Assembly (NCBI GenBank): GCA_964521865.1 | Contig: CAZFTJ010000013.1 | Coordinates: 56,746 to 120,745 of the forward strand | Length of the DNA: 64,000 nucleotides | Direction: 5' to 3' | Source of the DNA: CAYSRJ01 sp964521865 | GTDB lineage: Bacteria; Spirochaetota; B62-G9; DRHN01 | Shown here: in pieces, positions 27,356 to 36,413 of the stretch | Layout of the letters: each line of letters starts with the position of its first letter | How positions within the stretch are numbered: position 1 is the stretch's first letter | Made by a program: the position numbers and the translations under genes | The notes under the pieces: generated by a model | Told to the model about the DNA's origin: nothing | Seen by the model: only the letters and a program-made list of their open reading frames with translations | Database searches by the model: none

Positions 27356-28888
27356 TCAATGAAGGGGCCTCACAGCCTTTTCCACCTCTTCAAGCAGGGT
27401 GCCGTTTTCTATCATCGTGCGGATTGCACGGATATCTTCATGGTACGGCCTGTCTTCTGTAATGGGAGCAACCGTTTTGCATATCAGACCGCATGCAGCC
27501 TGAATGCCTATACCAGGCTTGAGCGGCCTGAGGAAGTAGAGACCCTGTACCGATGCGAGTATTTCCATTGCCAGTATGTGTTCGACGTTTTCAATAATTT
27601 CCTGCGCCTTTCTCGCAGCGGTAAGGCCCATGCTTACATGATCCTCCTTGTCCGAGGAAGTCGGTATTGAATCGACGCTTGCCGGAGACGCTAAAATCTT
27701 GTTTTCGGAAGCAAGCGCCGCTGCGGAAACCTGTACCATCATGAGCCCCGAATGCAGCCCACCCCTGTCGATAAGGAAGGGCGGGAGCTCGCTGAACACG
27801 GGATTCAGAAGTTTTTCAATGCGCCGCTCGGATATACCGCCGATTTCGCTCATGGCTATTCCGAGAAAATCCATTGCAAACGCAACCGGCTCCCCGTGGA
27901 AATTGCCCCCGGATTCGATCTTGTTTTTATCGGGAAATACCAGCGGGTTGTCAGTCGAAGAATTGATCTCTGTGCTGAGAACCTTCCGGACGTATGAAAG
28001 TACGTCGCGAACCGCCCCGTGCACCTGCGGAATACACCGCAGGGAATAGGCATCCTGAATTCTCGGGCAGGTTTTATGGGAGATGGTGATTTCACTCTGC
28101 TTCATGAGCTTGTGAAAGTTCTTCGCCACCTTCATCTGACCCGGGTGAGGTCGCGCCGCCTGTATATCGGAATCGAAAGCGGTGAGTGTCCCCCTCAGGG
28201 CATCGAGCGTCGAAGCGCCCACGATATCGGCGATCTTCACGAGCCGCTCGGCCTTGAGCAGTGCAAGACAGCCGACCGCCGTCATCGCCTGCGTACCGTT
28301 GATCATTGCAAGCCCTTCCTTTGCCTGCAGCCGCACCGGTTCAATTCCGGCACGTTCAAGGGCCGTACGGCCTTCCATACGTCGCCCTCTGTACGTGGCT
28401 TCTCCCTCCCCCATGAGCACTGCGGCGAGATGGGCAAGCGGAGCGAGATCACCGGATGCGCCGACGGACCCCTTTTGCGGCACGAGGGGGTACACCCGTT
28501 TATTGATCAGCTCTAAAAGAGTCCGGACGAGTAAAATGCTGACCCCGGAATTTCCACGCGCGAAACAGTTTGCCTGCAGGAGCATCATGGCACGCACAGG
28601 ATTTTCCGGGAATGGATCACCAACACCCACGCAGTGGCTTCTTATCAGATTTTGCTGGAGCTGTTCTATCTGGTCTGCGTCGATAATGACGTTCGACAGC
28701 GCCCCGAAGCCGGTGTTCACGCCGTATATGTGCTTCCCCTGCTCGATGGCGGACAGTATGCAGTCCCGAGATGCGCGGATACGCGATTCTGCCTCATCGG
28801 AAAGCCCTACACGTACATTGTCGACGGAAACGGCGTACACATCTTCCGGAGTCAGTGAAAATCCGTCCAGCATGATTTCCGTTTTCAT
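27356..28888 (-). CDS. hutH: Histidine ammonia-lyase
   Basis: 510 residues from the ATG at 28888, which has a GAAGAGG ribosome site; the frame opens earlier, at 28957, without one. The GSVGASGDLAPLAHL segment contains Ala144-Ser145-Gly146, which cyclises to the MIO electrophile. YGVNTGFGAL is the conserved active-site loop. It deaminates L-histidine to urocanate, the entry step of the hut pathway. It converges with ftcD; the 183-bp gap between the two stops holds no gene I could support. Confidence 0.95.
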   Translation of the reverse strand: MKTEIMLDGFSLTPEDVYAVSVDNVRVGLSDEAESRIRASRDCILSAIEQGKHIYGVNTGFGALSNVIIDADQIEQLQQNLIRSHCVGVGDPFPENPVRAMMLLQANCFARGNSGVSILLVRTLLELINKRVYPLVPQKGSVGASGDLAPLAHLAAVLMGEGEATYRGRRMEGRTALERAGIEPVRLQAKEGLAMINGTQAMTAVGCLALLKAERLVKIADIVGASTLDALRGTLTAFDSDIQAARPHPGQMKVAKNFHKLMKQSEITISHKTCPRIQDAYSLRCIPQVHGAVRDVLSYVRKVLSTEINSSTDNPLVFPDKNKIESGGNFHGEPVAFAMDFLGIAMSEIGGISERRIEKLLNPVFSELPPFLIDRGGLHSGLMMVQVSAAALASENKILASPASVDSIPTSSDKEDHVSMGLTAARKAQEIIENVEHILAMEILASVQGLYFLRPLKPGIGIQAACGLICKTVAPITEDRPYHEDIRAIRTMIENGTLLEEVEKAVRPLH

Positions 28889-28952
28889 ACTGCAAACCTC
28901 TTCATAACAGAAGTCCGGCAACGAAAATTCCTGTAAAACCTTTCGATCGTTA

Positions 28953-28981
28953 AGCATACTTCGGGCATGGATTCAATGCAA
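28953..28981 (-). promoter_or_regulatory. Candidate hutH promoter
   Basis: Minus strand TTGCAT (28981-28976), 17 bp, TATGCT (28958-28953), about 65 bp ahead of the chosen hutH start. Confidence 0.45.
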
Positions 28982-29001
28982 GCCATATTGTAATTTTTTC
29001 T

Positions 29002-29029
29002 TTTACATTATGTCCGGTGTTGTTACATT
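29002..29029 (+). promoter_or_regulatory. Candidate ilvE promoter
   Basis: TTTACA (29002-29007), 16 bp, TACATT (29024-29029), giving a leader of about 70 nt before the ATG at 29106. Confidence 0.35.
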
Positions 29030-29105
29030 AAAGAAAATCCGATCGAGGGCAGTCTGCAGCCTTACCGGATGCACAAGTCAGGTATACATTATGAGAGGTG
29101 GACGC

Positions 29106-30119
29106 ATGAGAGAAATCGATTGGGATAATCTGGGATTCGATATCAATCCGGCGGACAAGATGTTTATCGCCAGGTGGAAGAACGGGACCTGGGATGATGG
29201 AGAAATCACGGATTATCAGCCTGTTCCCATATATCCGTCCGCAGTCGTTCTCAACTACGGGCAGGGAATATTTGAAGGAATGAAGGCGTATCGTACGAAA
29301 GACGATCGCATCGTCCTTTTCAGACCGTTCGAGAATGCCCGTCGTCTGAACAGCGGCTGCGGGCGTCTTCTCATGCCGGAGATCGATGAGAATTTTTTTA
29401 TTCGTGCCATTAAAACCCTGCTGTTGGAAAACAAGGATTATGTCCCCCCGTACGCAAAGGGCTCTCTCTACATTCGGCCGATTCTCTTCGGTTCGGGCCA
29501 GATGCTCGGAGTTTCTCCCGCCACCGAGTACACATTCATTATTTTCATGTCGCCTGTGGGGCCCTATTTCAAGGGAGAATTTACGGGGATACATCTCGAG
29601 ATTCGCACCGATTATCACAGGGCGCCTCTTTTCGGGACCGGCAATATAAAGGCTATCGGCAATTATGCCACCTCTCTGTTTCCAAAGTCGGTTGTCAAGG
29701 AAAAAGGGTACACGGAGGTAATTTATCTCGATGCCCGAGCCTCGACCTATATCGAGGAGGTCGGCGCTGCAAATTTCTTTATGCTCAAAGATAATGTGCT
29801 GTCGACTCCGCGGCTCAGCGGTTCGATTTTGCCGGGAGTAACGAGAGATTCGGTTCTTACACTCGCAAGACGACGCTTCAAGATTATAACCCTTGAGAGG
29901 GATATACGCTATGATGAGCTCTACGATGCCGATGAACTGTTCTGTACAGGCACAGCTGCGGTCATTACACCGATCGCATCCATTTTTTTCGAGGGCGAGG
30001 ACCATGTCATCGGTGACGGGAGCCCGGGAACCGTATCCAGAAAGCTCTACACCGAGCTGAAGGGCATTCAGCTCGGAGAAATGCCGGATGAGTTAGGCTG
30101 GCTCTACCCGGTCGAATGA
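29106..30119 (+). CDS. ilvE: Branched-chain-amino-acid aminotransferase
   Basis: 337 residues from the ATG at 29106, 5 bp after AGGTGG; the frame extends upstream to 29010 without a ribosome site. It is a fold-type IV PLP enzyme. The segment GTGNIKAIGNYATSLFPK contains the PLP-binding lysine. YLDARASTYIEEVGAANFFM is the family signature, and LPGVTRDSVLTLAR the phosphate-contact region. It interconverts leucine, isoleucine and valine with their 2-oxoacids using glutamate/2-oxoglutarate. The length and motifs fit the longer ilvE group rather than D-amino-acid transaminase. Confidence 0.92.
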   Translation: MREIDWDNLGFDINPADKMFIARWKNGTWDDGEITDYQPVPIYPSAVVLNYGQGIFEGMKAYRTKDDRIVLFRPFENARRLNSGCGRLLMPEIDENFFIRAIKTLLLENKDYVPPYAKGSLYIRPILFGSGQMLGVSPATEYTFIIFMSPVGPYFKGEFTGIHLEIRTDYHRAPLFGTGNIKAIGNYATSLFPKSVVKEKGYTEVIYLDARASTYIEEVGAANFFMLKDNVLSTPRLSGSILPGVTRDSVLTLARRRFKIITLERDIRYDELYDADELFCTGTAAVITPIASIFFEGEDHVIGDGSPGTVSRKLYTELKGIQLGEMPDELGWLYPVE

Positions 30120-30205
30120 CCGCACGCCGTACCGAATGCGTATAATATTCCGGTTATCTACGTTCCGGGCCGACGTATATACCTCTACAATTATTTCGTC
30201 CAGAA

Positions 30206-30234
30206 TTGAAGAAATCGGTGAATTGTAGTATACT
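30206..30234 (+). promoter_or_regulatory. Promoter of the cyclase gene
   Basis: TTGAAG (30206-30211), 17 bp, TATACT (30229-30234); the start codon at 30281 follows with an AGGAGA ribosome site. Confidence 0.55.
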
Positions 30235-30280
30235 ATTAAGCCATGAGCACTGGTGGATTGTATTTTCATCAGGAGAGCTG

Positions 30281-31324
30281 ATGATGGGTGATATTTATAT
30301 CCCTCCGGACCTGAAAAGAAAGCTCGAGCAGGAAAAAACAAGCCTTGAAGAAACCGGAGAGTTTAAAAAAGTGACCGTGATGTTTGTCGACATGCGGGGA
30401 TTTTCGCATATGCTCCGAAAGCATGATGCGAAAAGGGTGCTCATGCTGCTTGACATATACTTCCGCATGCTCGTGACAATCGTGAGGCAGTACGGCGGTG
30501 TTGTCGACAAGTTCATCGGCGACGGCCTTATGGCAGTCTGGGGACTGCCGCAGGCGAGAAAGGATGATGTGTATAATGCAATCAGGGCCGCCATTGATAC
30601 CCGGATCGGGATGTTCCGCCTCATACCGGAGCTCGTAAGTATCGGTGAAGTTCCGCTCGAGATCGGCATCGGGATAGGAACGGGAACTGTACTGTCGGGA
30701 TTTGTCGGCCCTCCGTCGAGAAGAGATTTTACGCTTGTCGGAAACTGCATAAACAGGGCTGCACGGCTGCAATCCCTTGCTTCGGATAACCGAATATTCA
30801 TAGACGGGAGCACGGCTGCCGAAGTGCGCTCCTACTCGTTCCTCCTCTATACAAAGAAAAAGCCGCTGCCCTATCTGATGCATATTGACCGTCTCTTTGA
30901 GCTGGAAGGACTCTACGAGTTCAACAGGGAGTTCGAGGCAAGCCGAAGGCATCCGAGAGTCATCGTCGCCAAGGTGGCTGGTGTGACCAATCTTAAAACC
31001 AGCATACGAAAGCCGGTACTGGTGAAGAGCATCGGAGAAGGCGGGCTCGGAATTGAGATTCATGATTATAAGGATTTCAATCTCGATGTCGGCGACGAGG
31101 CGGTTCTCGATTCGAGAAATCTGAAACTGTTGGAAATGAAGGACACAAAGGGCTATATTGTCAGAAAGAAAGAGCTCAAGGGAAAGGGGATTTTCCGTGT
31201 AAAAACCTGGGATATCGGGATAAAGTTCCTTGATCTGTCTGAAGAGACGAGAAACAGGCTGCTCAAAGTTGCAGCAGCGAGCAGGATGGTAAAGGATCTC
31301 GTAAGCTATGCGGATGTACTGTGA
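30281..31324 (+). CDS. Class III adenylate/guanylate cyclase with C-terminal PilZ-like domain
   Basis: 347 residues from the ATG at 30281 (AGGAGAGC ahead). The class III catalytic domain (about 28-180) has both metal aspartates, D37 (MFVDMRGFS) and D81 (DKFIGDGLMAVWG), and the base-selecting Lys77. The transition-state block is FTLVGNCINRAARL with its Asn and Arg, so it should be active. Lys77 together with Thr151 favours ATP. The C-terminal ~125 residues start with an R-rich SRRHPR and continue to SIGEGGLGIEI, which resembles the RxxxR plus [D/N]xSxxG motifs of PilZ c-di-GMP receptors, though the second motif is degenerate. No membrane segment was seen. The fusion suggests a cyclase gated by c-di-GMP. 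Confidence 0.8.
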   Translation: MMGDIYIPPDLKRKLEQEKTSLEETGEFKKVTVMFVDMRGFSHMLRKHDAKRVLMLLDIYFRMLVTIVRQYGGVVDKFIGDGLMAVWGLPQARKDDVYNAIRAAIDTRIGMFRLIPELVSIGEVPLEIGIGIGTGTVLSGFVGPPSRRDFTLVGNCINRAARLQSLASDNRIFIDGSTAAEVRSYSFLLYTKKKPLPYLMHIDRLFELEGLYEFNREFEASRRHPRVIVAKVAGVTNLKTSIRKPVLVKSIGEGGLGIEIHDYKDFNLDVGDEAVLDSRNLKLLEMKDTKGYIVRKKELKGKGIFRVKTWDIGIKFLDLSEETRNRLLKVAAASRMVKDLVSYADVL

Positions 31325-31524
31325 ATCTCCCCTGCCCGTTCTTCCTCCTCAGGACGTATTTTGCAGGTCCATCTTCTTCTCACTCAAACTCATATCCTTC
31401 CGGTCAGTTGCATCCCGCTGGTGAATCCGTAAAAACAGATTTTTACGTGGATACCGTTTTGACTCGGGAATAATAACGGGAACAGGTGCCTGAATTCCGG
31501 ACAAAGCGGTTTGTTGCATAGAAG

Positions 31525-32793
31525 CTACTGTTGATCCTGTATACGGTCAACCTCCTGCTGTGCTCCTTTCAATATCGGCCCGGGGTCTTCGCCGTTGATC
31601 AGTATCTTATCGAGCGCATTTTTTACAACCGTATTTACTGCAAAGTAATCGAATGAGGGGTTGAAGATATCGCCTTTCTCCATTTCAATGGTGGCGGTTG
31701 TGTAGTTGGGATTGTCTTCGTAGAATACGAGAAGATCGATCGAATCCTTTACGCTCGTGCGGATGGCCGGTGTACCGGTATGAGTATGCCATTTAACGAT
31801 ACTTTCATAACTCGTCAAATAATCGACAAACTTGAATGCATCGTTCTCCCTTTCCTCATTGCTTTTAAGCAGCGCGAGGCACATGCCGTATACAGTCGTG
31901 GATGCGTTATACGCTGAGGGGAGATGCCATAGCGTAAGGTCATACGGTAGATTGGATTTCATGTACACAAGCGAGTCGCTGGAAGCCATCAGAATGCCGA
32001 GATTTCCGCTGAGAAACATCTGCTCCGCATCGCTGATGGTCATTTTGGGCGGCATATAGTGATATGTAAAGATGAGGTCCTGAAGAAAACGCATGGCAGT
32101 GACGGTTTCCGGGGAATTGAGCGTAAGTTTTCCATCCATAAGGGGAGACTTTCCTGTGTAGCTTTTAATAAAAGAGACAAAATTGAACGTCGATTCCATC
32201 GGAATGAAAATACCCCATTTCCCATCGAGATTTTCCTTGATTTTTCGTATCAGCGGTATGATGCCTTTCCAGGATGCAGGTTCTTTTTCCTCCCTCGATC
32301 CGGAAATACGAAGTAAATGCTGGTTGACGAAGAGGATGGATGTTGTAAATGAGAAGGGAATTCCATAGATGCTGTTATCCAGGGTTGCGGTCTGCCAGTA
32401 CTTCGGTGCAATATCCTCTTTGAGCTTCGCCGGAATGAACGAATCGAGTGGGGCAAGCAAGCCCTTTTTATTCAGCAAAGGAAGGAGCTGAATGGGAGTC
32501 AACACGATATCGGGAAGGTTTTCCTGTGAAAGGAGTTTGACGTATAGATCCTCCTCGCTACCCTGAAATACACCTTTCACGGTTATCTGTTTCTGGGCCT
32601 CATTAAATGTCTTTATCAGGGATGAAAGGATTTCCTTGTTGTAGCTTCCTATTGAATGCCAGAACCTGATTTCTGTCTCCTCTTTCTGTGTGCCGCCGCC
32701 GGCCAGCAGAACGGTGGGAATGGGAAGGAAGGTGATGCACGCAGTATAAAGAAAGAATAGCCGGCATACCCTGGGGAGCCTGTGAAAAAACAA
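31525..32793 (-). CDS. Extracellular solute-binding protein family 1 (sugar-type), orphan
   Basis: 422 residues, apparently from a TTG at 32793 with AGAGGA 8 bp ahead. A signal peptide (about 1-31) is followed by TEIRFWHSIGSYNKEILSSLIKTFNEAQ, the usual opening of sugar-type binding proteins. Typical later elements are YGIPFSFTTSILFVNQHLL and KVDRIQDQQ-like helical ends. The role would be periplasmic capture of a carbohydrate or glycerol phosphate-like ligand. No permease or ATPase genes are nearby, so it either serves a transporter encoded elsewhere or acts in sensing. The preceding 200-bp gap (31325-31524) holds only an AT-rich inverted repeat. Confidence 0.8.
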   Translation of the reverse strand: MFFHRLPRVCRLFFLYTACITFLPIPTVLLAGGGTQKEETEIRFWHSIGSYNKEILSSLIKTFNEAQKQITVKGVFQGSEEDLYVKLLSQENLPDIVLTPIQLLPLLNKKGLLAPLDSFIPAKLKEDIAPKYWQTATLDNSIYGIPFSFTTSILFVNQHLLRISGSREEKEPASWKGIIPLIRKIKENLDGKWGIFIPMESTFNFVSFIKSYTGKSPLMDGKLTLNSPETVTAMRFLQDLIFTYHYMPPKMTISDAEQMFLSGNLGILMASSDSLVYMKSNLPYDLTLWHLPSAYNASTTVYGMCLALLKSNEERENDAFKFVDYLTSYESIVKWHTHTGTPAIRTSVKDSIDLLVFYEDNPNYTTATIEMEKGDIFNPSFDYFAVNTVVKNALDKILINGEDPGPILKGAQQEVDRIQDQQ

Positions 32794-32877
32794 TAGCGTA
32801 TTCCTCTCTTAAATTTTGAACGAAGTGCGAAGATGCCCGTGATGTACGGTAAAATAAGGTAAATTTTTCTTTATTTT

Positions 32878-32908
32878 TTGTAAAAAACACGCAATCAGCG
32901 TATATAAT
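32878..32908 (+). promoter_or_regulatory. Promoter giving a nearly leaderless mRNA
   Basis: TTGTAA (32878-32883), 17 bp, TATATA (32901-32906) overlapping TATAAT (32903-32908). The start codon at 32919 is only 10 bp after the -10 element. Confidence 0.6.
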
Positions 32909-32918
32909 ATAACAGATC

Positions 32919-33632
32919 ATGGGAGAATTAAATAAAAAATTCGGAGCTGCGATTCAGGACCTCGTATACCTGTTCGAACGGAACTACCCCAAAAAATCGT
33001 CAATAACGCTTGTCGGAAACAGATACAGGCTCTCTTCCGACGAACGATTGATTCTGTACAGGGGTGTGTTTAAAACGTCGGAGGCCGCCCTGAGGAGGGT
33101 AAAGATATTTGTACCGTCGCCGAGTGTACCGGATAAACTGGTGATTGACGGCTATAATGTGCTGATTACACTGGAAAGTTATCTGCTCGGTAAAACCGTG
33201 TTTCGCTCAACAGACGGTTTTGTCAGAGATATTTCCGGTGTATACGGGAACTATACCTTCACAGAGACGTCAAAGCGCAGTATCGTACTGCTTGCAGACT
33301 ACGTACAAAATTTGTTTTTGACAAAGGGGGGAAAAAGCGGCGAGCTGGTTGTTTATCTCGATGCGCCTGTGTCGAAGAGCGGAGAGCTTGCGGAGTATAT
33401 GAGAAGCTTTTTCGAGAAAGAGGGAATACTATCGAGGGTGGAAGTCGTGAACGGCCCCGATGCCCGGTTAATAGACGAAGGGCAGTCCGGAGCTGTTGCC
33501 ACATCAGATACTGTCGTAGCTGATCGGGTTTTGTTCTGTGTCGATATTCCGGGGTATATAATCACCCATGTGCTTGAAAAACGTATTATCGATCTGCAGG
33601 GTATCCTTGACCGGATGGAGGAATCCGGATAG
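32919..33632 (+). CDS. DUF434-type protein, function unknown
   Basis: 237 residues. The N-terminal ~60 residues (FGAAIQDLVYLFERNYPKKSSITLVGNRYRLSSDER) match what I recall of DUF434. The rest (DKLVIDGYNVLITLESYLLG, then VVYLDAPVSKSGELAEYMRSFF) has a PIN/NYN-like look: an Asp at the end of the first strand and a conserved Asp around LDAPVSKS. A nuclease role is therefore possible but unproven. There is no ribosome binding site, and the promoter lies directly ahead, so the mRNA is probably leaderless. It converges with the bat operon. Confidence 0.6.
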   Translation: MGELNKKFGAAIQDLVYLFERNYPKKSSITLVGNRYRLSSDERLILYRGVFKTSEAALRRVKIFVPSPSVPDKLVIDGYNVLITLESYLLGKTVFRSTDGFVRDISGVYGNYTFTETSKRSIVLLADYVQNLFLTKGGKSGELVVYLDAPVSKSGELAEYMRSFFEKEGILSRVEVVNGPDARLIDEGQSGAVATSDTVVADRVLFCVDIPGYIITHVLEKRIIDLQGILDRMEESG

Positions 33633-33667
33633 TGCCCGGGAGAAAAGGCAGTGTGAGAAATGGTGGT

Positions 33668-34456
33668 TTAGAATTCGGTGTGTTCCTGAATCAGGGCAAT
33701 GGTATTGGCGCGGATCCAACCCTCCCGGCCGTCCGCAATCCGGAATCGCACCCATTCATCCCTGCTTTCTATGATCTTTACCTTTGTTCCTTCATGGAGC
33801 TCGAAAATCCGTTCGCTTTCAGAAATGGGTGAAGAGTTCACATCGACGGTCTTTTCCAGGACAATACCCGCGGGATGTTTTTTTTCGTTCGTCGCGTATG
33901 CAAACATGCCGGCAATGGAAACGACGAAGAGGATGCCGCATACCGCAATGACTCTTTTCAGCGTATGAGTGACGGAATGTGAGAGTGAATACAGAATGAA
34001 AAGCGTGCAAAAGGCGCTGAAAAAAAGGAGCTCGATTATAAAAATAACCTTAAAGTTGAAAATTGCACATAGCGTTTGAAGAAGCCTGTACATGCTTTCA
34101 CTGTAGAGAGGGGATATCTTGTCTGTGAGAGACATGCGCACAAACTTGAGATTTGCCCGTATTTCTCTGTCAAGCGGTTTGAGGTGAAGGGCCCGCTCGT
34201 AGTAGAGCACCGCCCGACCGGTCATGCCGACTTTAAAGTAGGTATTTGCAAGGTTATAGTACAGTGCAGGGTTTTCTATGCCTCTATCAACCAGTTCATG
34301 GTACTGTTCGAGTGCCCTGCTGTACTCTTTTTTTGCATAGAGCTTGTTTGCCTGATTATAGATGCGGGCTGCTTCGTTGTCTGCAAAGAGGATTTGGGTA
34401 CAGCAGAAGATCAGGGCACCCGCAACCAGAACAGTAATTTTCATATTTTTTTCCAT
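33668..34456 (-). CDS. batE: BatE-like TPR and SH3 protein
   Basis: 262 residues. A signal peptide comes first, then two to three TPR units (about 28-100: ARIYNQANKLYAKKEYSRALEQYHE...). Two hydrophobic helices follow (about 128-185), then a bacterial SH3 domain (about 190-258: VNSSPISESERIFELHEGTKVKIIE). This architecture matches BatE of Bacteroides and Leptospira aerotolerance operons. It is anchored in the inner membrane and presumably scaffolds the other Bat proteins. An internal ATG at 34444 is an alternative start. It is the last gene of the operon, 130 bp after batD. Confidence 0.75.
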   Translation of the reverse strand: MEKNMKITVLVAGALIFCCTQILFADNEAARIYNQANKLYAKKEYSRALEQYHELVDRGIENPALYYNLANTYFKVGMTGRAVLYYERALHLKPLDREIRANLKFVRMSLTDKISPLYSESMYRLLQTLCAIFNFKVIFIIELLFFSAFCTLFILYSLSHSVTHTLKRVIAVCGILFVVSIAGMFAYATNEKKHPAGIVLEKTVDVNSSPISESERIFELHEGTKVKIIESRDEWVRFRIADGREGWIRANTIALIQEHTEF

Positions 34457-34586
34457 TCATACGGCATCTGCGCAGCCTTTTTTCCGAATTTCTGTGCAAC
34501 CGGAGCCTCGCGAAGCGTTGCATGATGAATTCGGGGTTTCCACCGGCACGCATCCGAGCATACTCCCGAATCCCCGGAAAAAGACG

Positions 34587-36413
34587 CTAATGCCTTCCGA
34601 GCGTACGCTCCATTTCATCTATGATCCCTGTTGTTTTCTCCATGAGATTGCGCACGGCCTGCAGGTCGCGTACTACTCCGGAAGAGAACTTGAAAGCCGT
34701 ACAGGTCTCAAGCACGGTTTCAATATCTTTTTTAGTTGAGTCGTTGAGCCCTGTCAGGGATGATAGAATACCGCCTATATTTTTATTTGTAATTTCCTGA
34801 GCTGATCTTCCCGTTTTATCTGCAAGGTAGGCGACGAGCGCCCTTTGAATATCGTCGATTGTTTTTGTGTGATCGCAATCGGGTCCTTCTTCCAGCACTA
34901 TATTATTGAGAAGCCCGATTGCGCGGGCACGCGCCCTCCTTTTTCTGAGAATCCATTCGTTTTTCTCGAGCTTTTCCCTATTCATCTTTAATAGAAAGAG
35001 TACTGCAACGGCAGCAATAAGAGTAAAGTGATACATATAGAACAGCGGGCTGCGCAGGGGGGCGAAATGCCTGTTTTTCAATGTCTTGACATCTTTTTTG
35101 ATGAAGTACAGGCTCCCCCTCGACCGCTTTTCACCCCGCTCACGCAGGGGTTTTTCGCGCACGATGTTTTCACCGGAGACGGTAATCTGTACAGGCTGGG
35201 CGGAAGTGAGTACGTAATTATTACTCTCCAGATCGAAGTAGAGAAAATCAGGGCTGCTGATCGTGAGCTTGCCGTTTTCCTCAGGTATGATGGTATATTC
35301 AAACTTTTTAATAAAATATTCCCTTCCTTTTTTCTCCACCATTCTGTTCTGCGTATCGGAGAGGTATATCCTTCCGTTCAACGACAGCTGCAGCCCCGGA
35401 TCGGTAACCGCACTCATATTGCCGCTGCTCTGGAGGTTGAGATAACAGGTAACCGATTCTCCTGTTTGGACCGACGATGTGGGAACGATCAGGTCGGCGG
35501 AGAGGTCTCCGACAATGCCGTTGAATTTTGTCCGGTCGCGGGAGGGCGGCATAGGGCGAACCTGTATCTGTACATCCCCGCTCTCTATATTGAAAGTATA
35601 CGGATATCCGAATATATCGAATAAATTGTTGTCCTTCAGAATAACCGTCGCCTCGAGTACGAGCGGTTTAGGGGTGTATGTTCCCGGCTGCAGCGGGAAC
35701 AGCGCAACTTTTTTTATCACTGAGGTTGTAAAGATGCGGTCGTTGTACGTTTCCTTTTTATACTCCAGTCTGGTGGCGTTAAAAACGTCTTCAATGTAAA
35801 AACCGGGAAAGCTCGGGTTCTGTCTCAACGACACACTGTCGATATCGAGCCGTGAATACAGGCTGTAGGTGAGAAATATCTGCTCTCCTTCATACACACT
35901 CGACTTGTCCGGTTCTACGCGGATAAAGATATCCTTTTTCAGGGATTGTTCATCAACGATCCGCTCCTCGTTCGACGAGAGCGGACTCCTGCTCTTTTTT
36001 ACCCGGCCCTCCACAACCGTAACGGTAATCGGGTCGGTTTTATATACCGTGCCGCTGTACTTTATTGTAACCGGCGGTATGGTGAAGCTTCCCTTCTTTT
36101 CAGGCTGCAGTATATAGGTGAAAGTGGTTGTTTTTGAGCGTGTCGTCTTTCCGTTGATTATTGATATGCTTGTCTGGCTGGTCGAGCTTTCGTTGATCAC
36201 ACTGAAGTATTTCATTTCAGGAACTTCAGGTTTGGGCAGACGGGTGACGTTTTCGGTTTCAACGGTAACGGTAAGAGTCAGGGTATCGCCGGTTCCGATT
36301 TCATCAGCATCGACAACGGCCGATACATGCACGATTTTTTCGCACAATGCTGCCGACCACGGAAGGGCAAGCAGGATAAACAGGGTAAGTATGACGCTAC
36401 CAGTCTTCATCAT
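34587..36413 (-). CDS. batD: BatD-like membrane-anchored protein
   Basis: 608 residues from the ATG pair at 36413/36410, with GGGGAG ahead. The frame runs further upstream, but only inside the preceding gene and in lysine-rich nonsense. A signal peptide (SVILTLFILLALPWSAALC) is followed by several Ig-like beta domains (VDADEIGTGDTLTLTVTVE; PDKSSVYEGEQIFLTYSLYS). A single membrane helix near residue 465 (FTLIAAVAVLFLLK) leads to a cytoplasmic helical tail. This is the BatD/'oxygen tolerance' layout. It overlaps the batC-like gene by 17 bp. Its function is thought to be in the envelope with the VWA proteins but is not biochemically defined. Confidence 0.78.
   Translation of the reverse strand: MMKTGSVILTLFILLALPWSAALCEKIVHVSAVVDADEIGTGDTLTLTVTVETENVTRLPKPEVPEMKYFSVINESSTSQTSISIINGKTTRSKTTTFTYILQPEKKGSFTIPPVTIKYSGTVYKTDPITVTVVEGRVKKSRSPLSSNEERIVDEQSLKKDIFIRVEPDKSSVYEGEQIFLTYSLYSRLDIDSVSLRQNPSFPGFYIEDVFNATRLEYKKETYNDRIFTTSVIKKVALFPLQPGTYTPKPLVLEATVILKDNNLFDIFGYPYTFNIESGDVQIQVRPMPPSRDRTKFNGIVGDLSADLIVPTSSVQTGESVTCYLNLQSSGNMSAVTDPGLQLSLNGRIYLSDTQNRMVEKKGREYFIKKFEYTIIPEENGKLTISSPDFLYFDLESNNYVLTSAQPVQITVSGENIVREKPLRERGEKRSRGSLYFIKKDVKTLKNRHFAPLRSPLFYMYHFTLIAAVAVLFLLKMNREKLEKNEWILRKRRARARAIGLLNNIVLEEGPDCDHTKTIDDIQRALVAYLADKTGRSAQEITNKNIGGILSSLTGLNDSTKKDIETVLETCTAFKFSSGVVRDLQAVRNLMEKTTGIIDEMERTLGRH

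Noticed and set aside
31425..31452. Terminator hairpin (GTAAAAA-N4-TTTTTAC) between the cyclase and solute-binding genes
   Set aside because: The stem is AT-rich and no U-tract follows; it may be structure in the gap but cannot be called a terminator.
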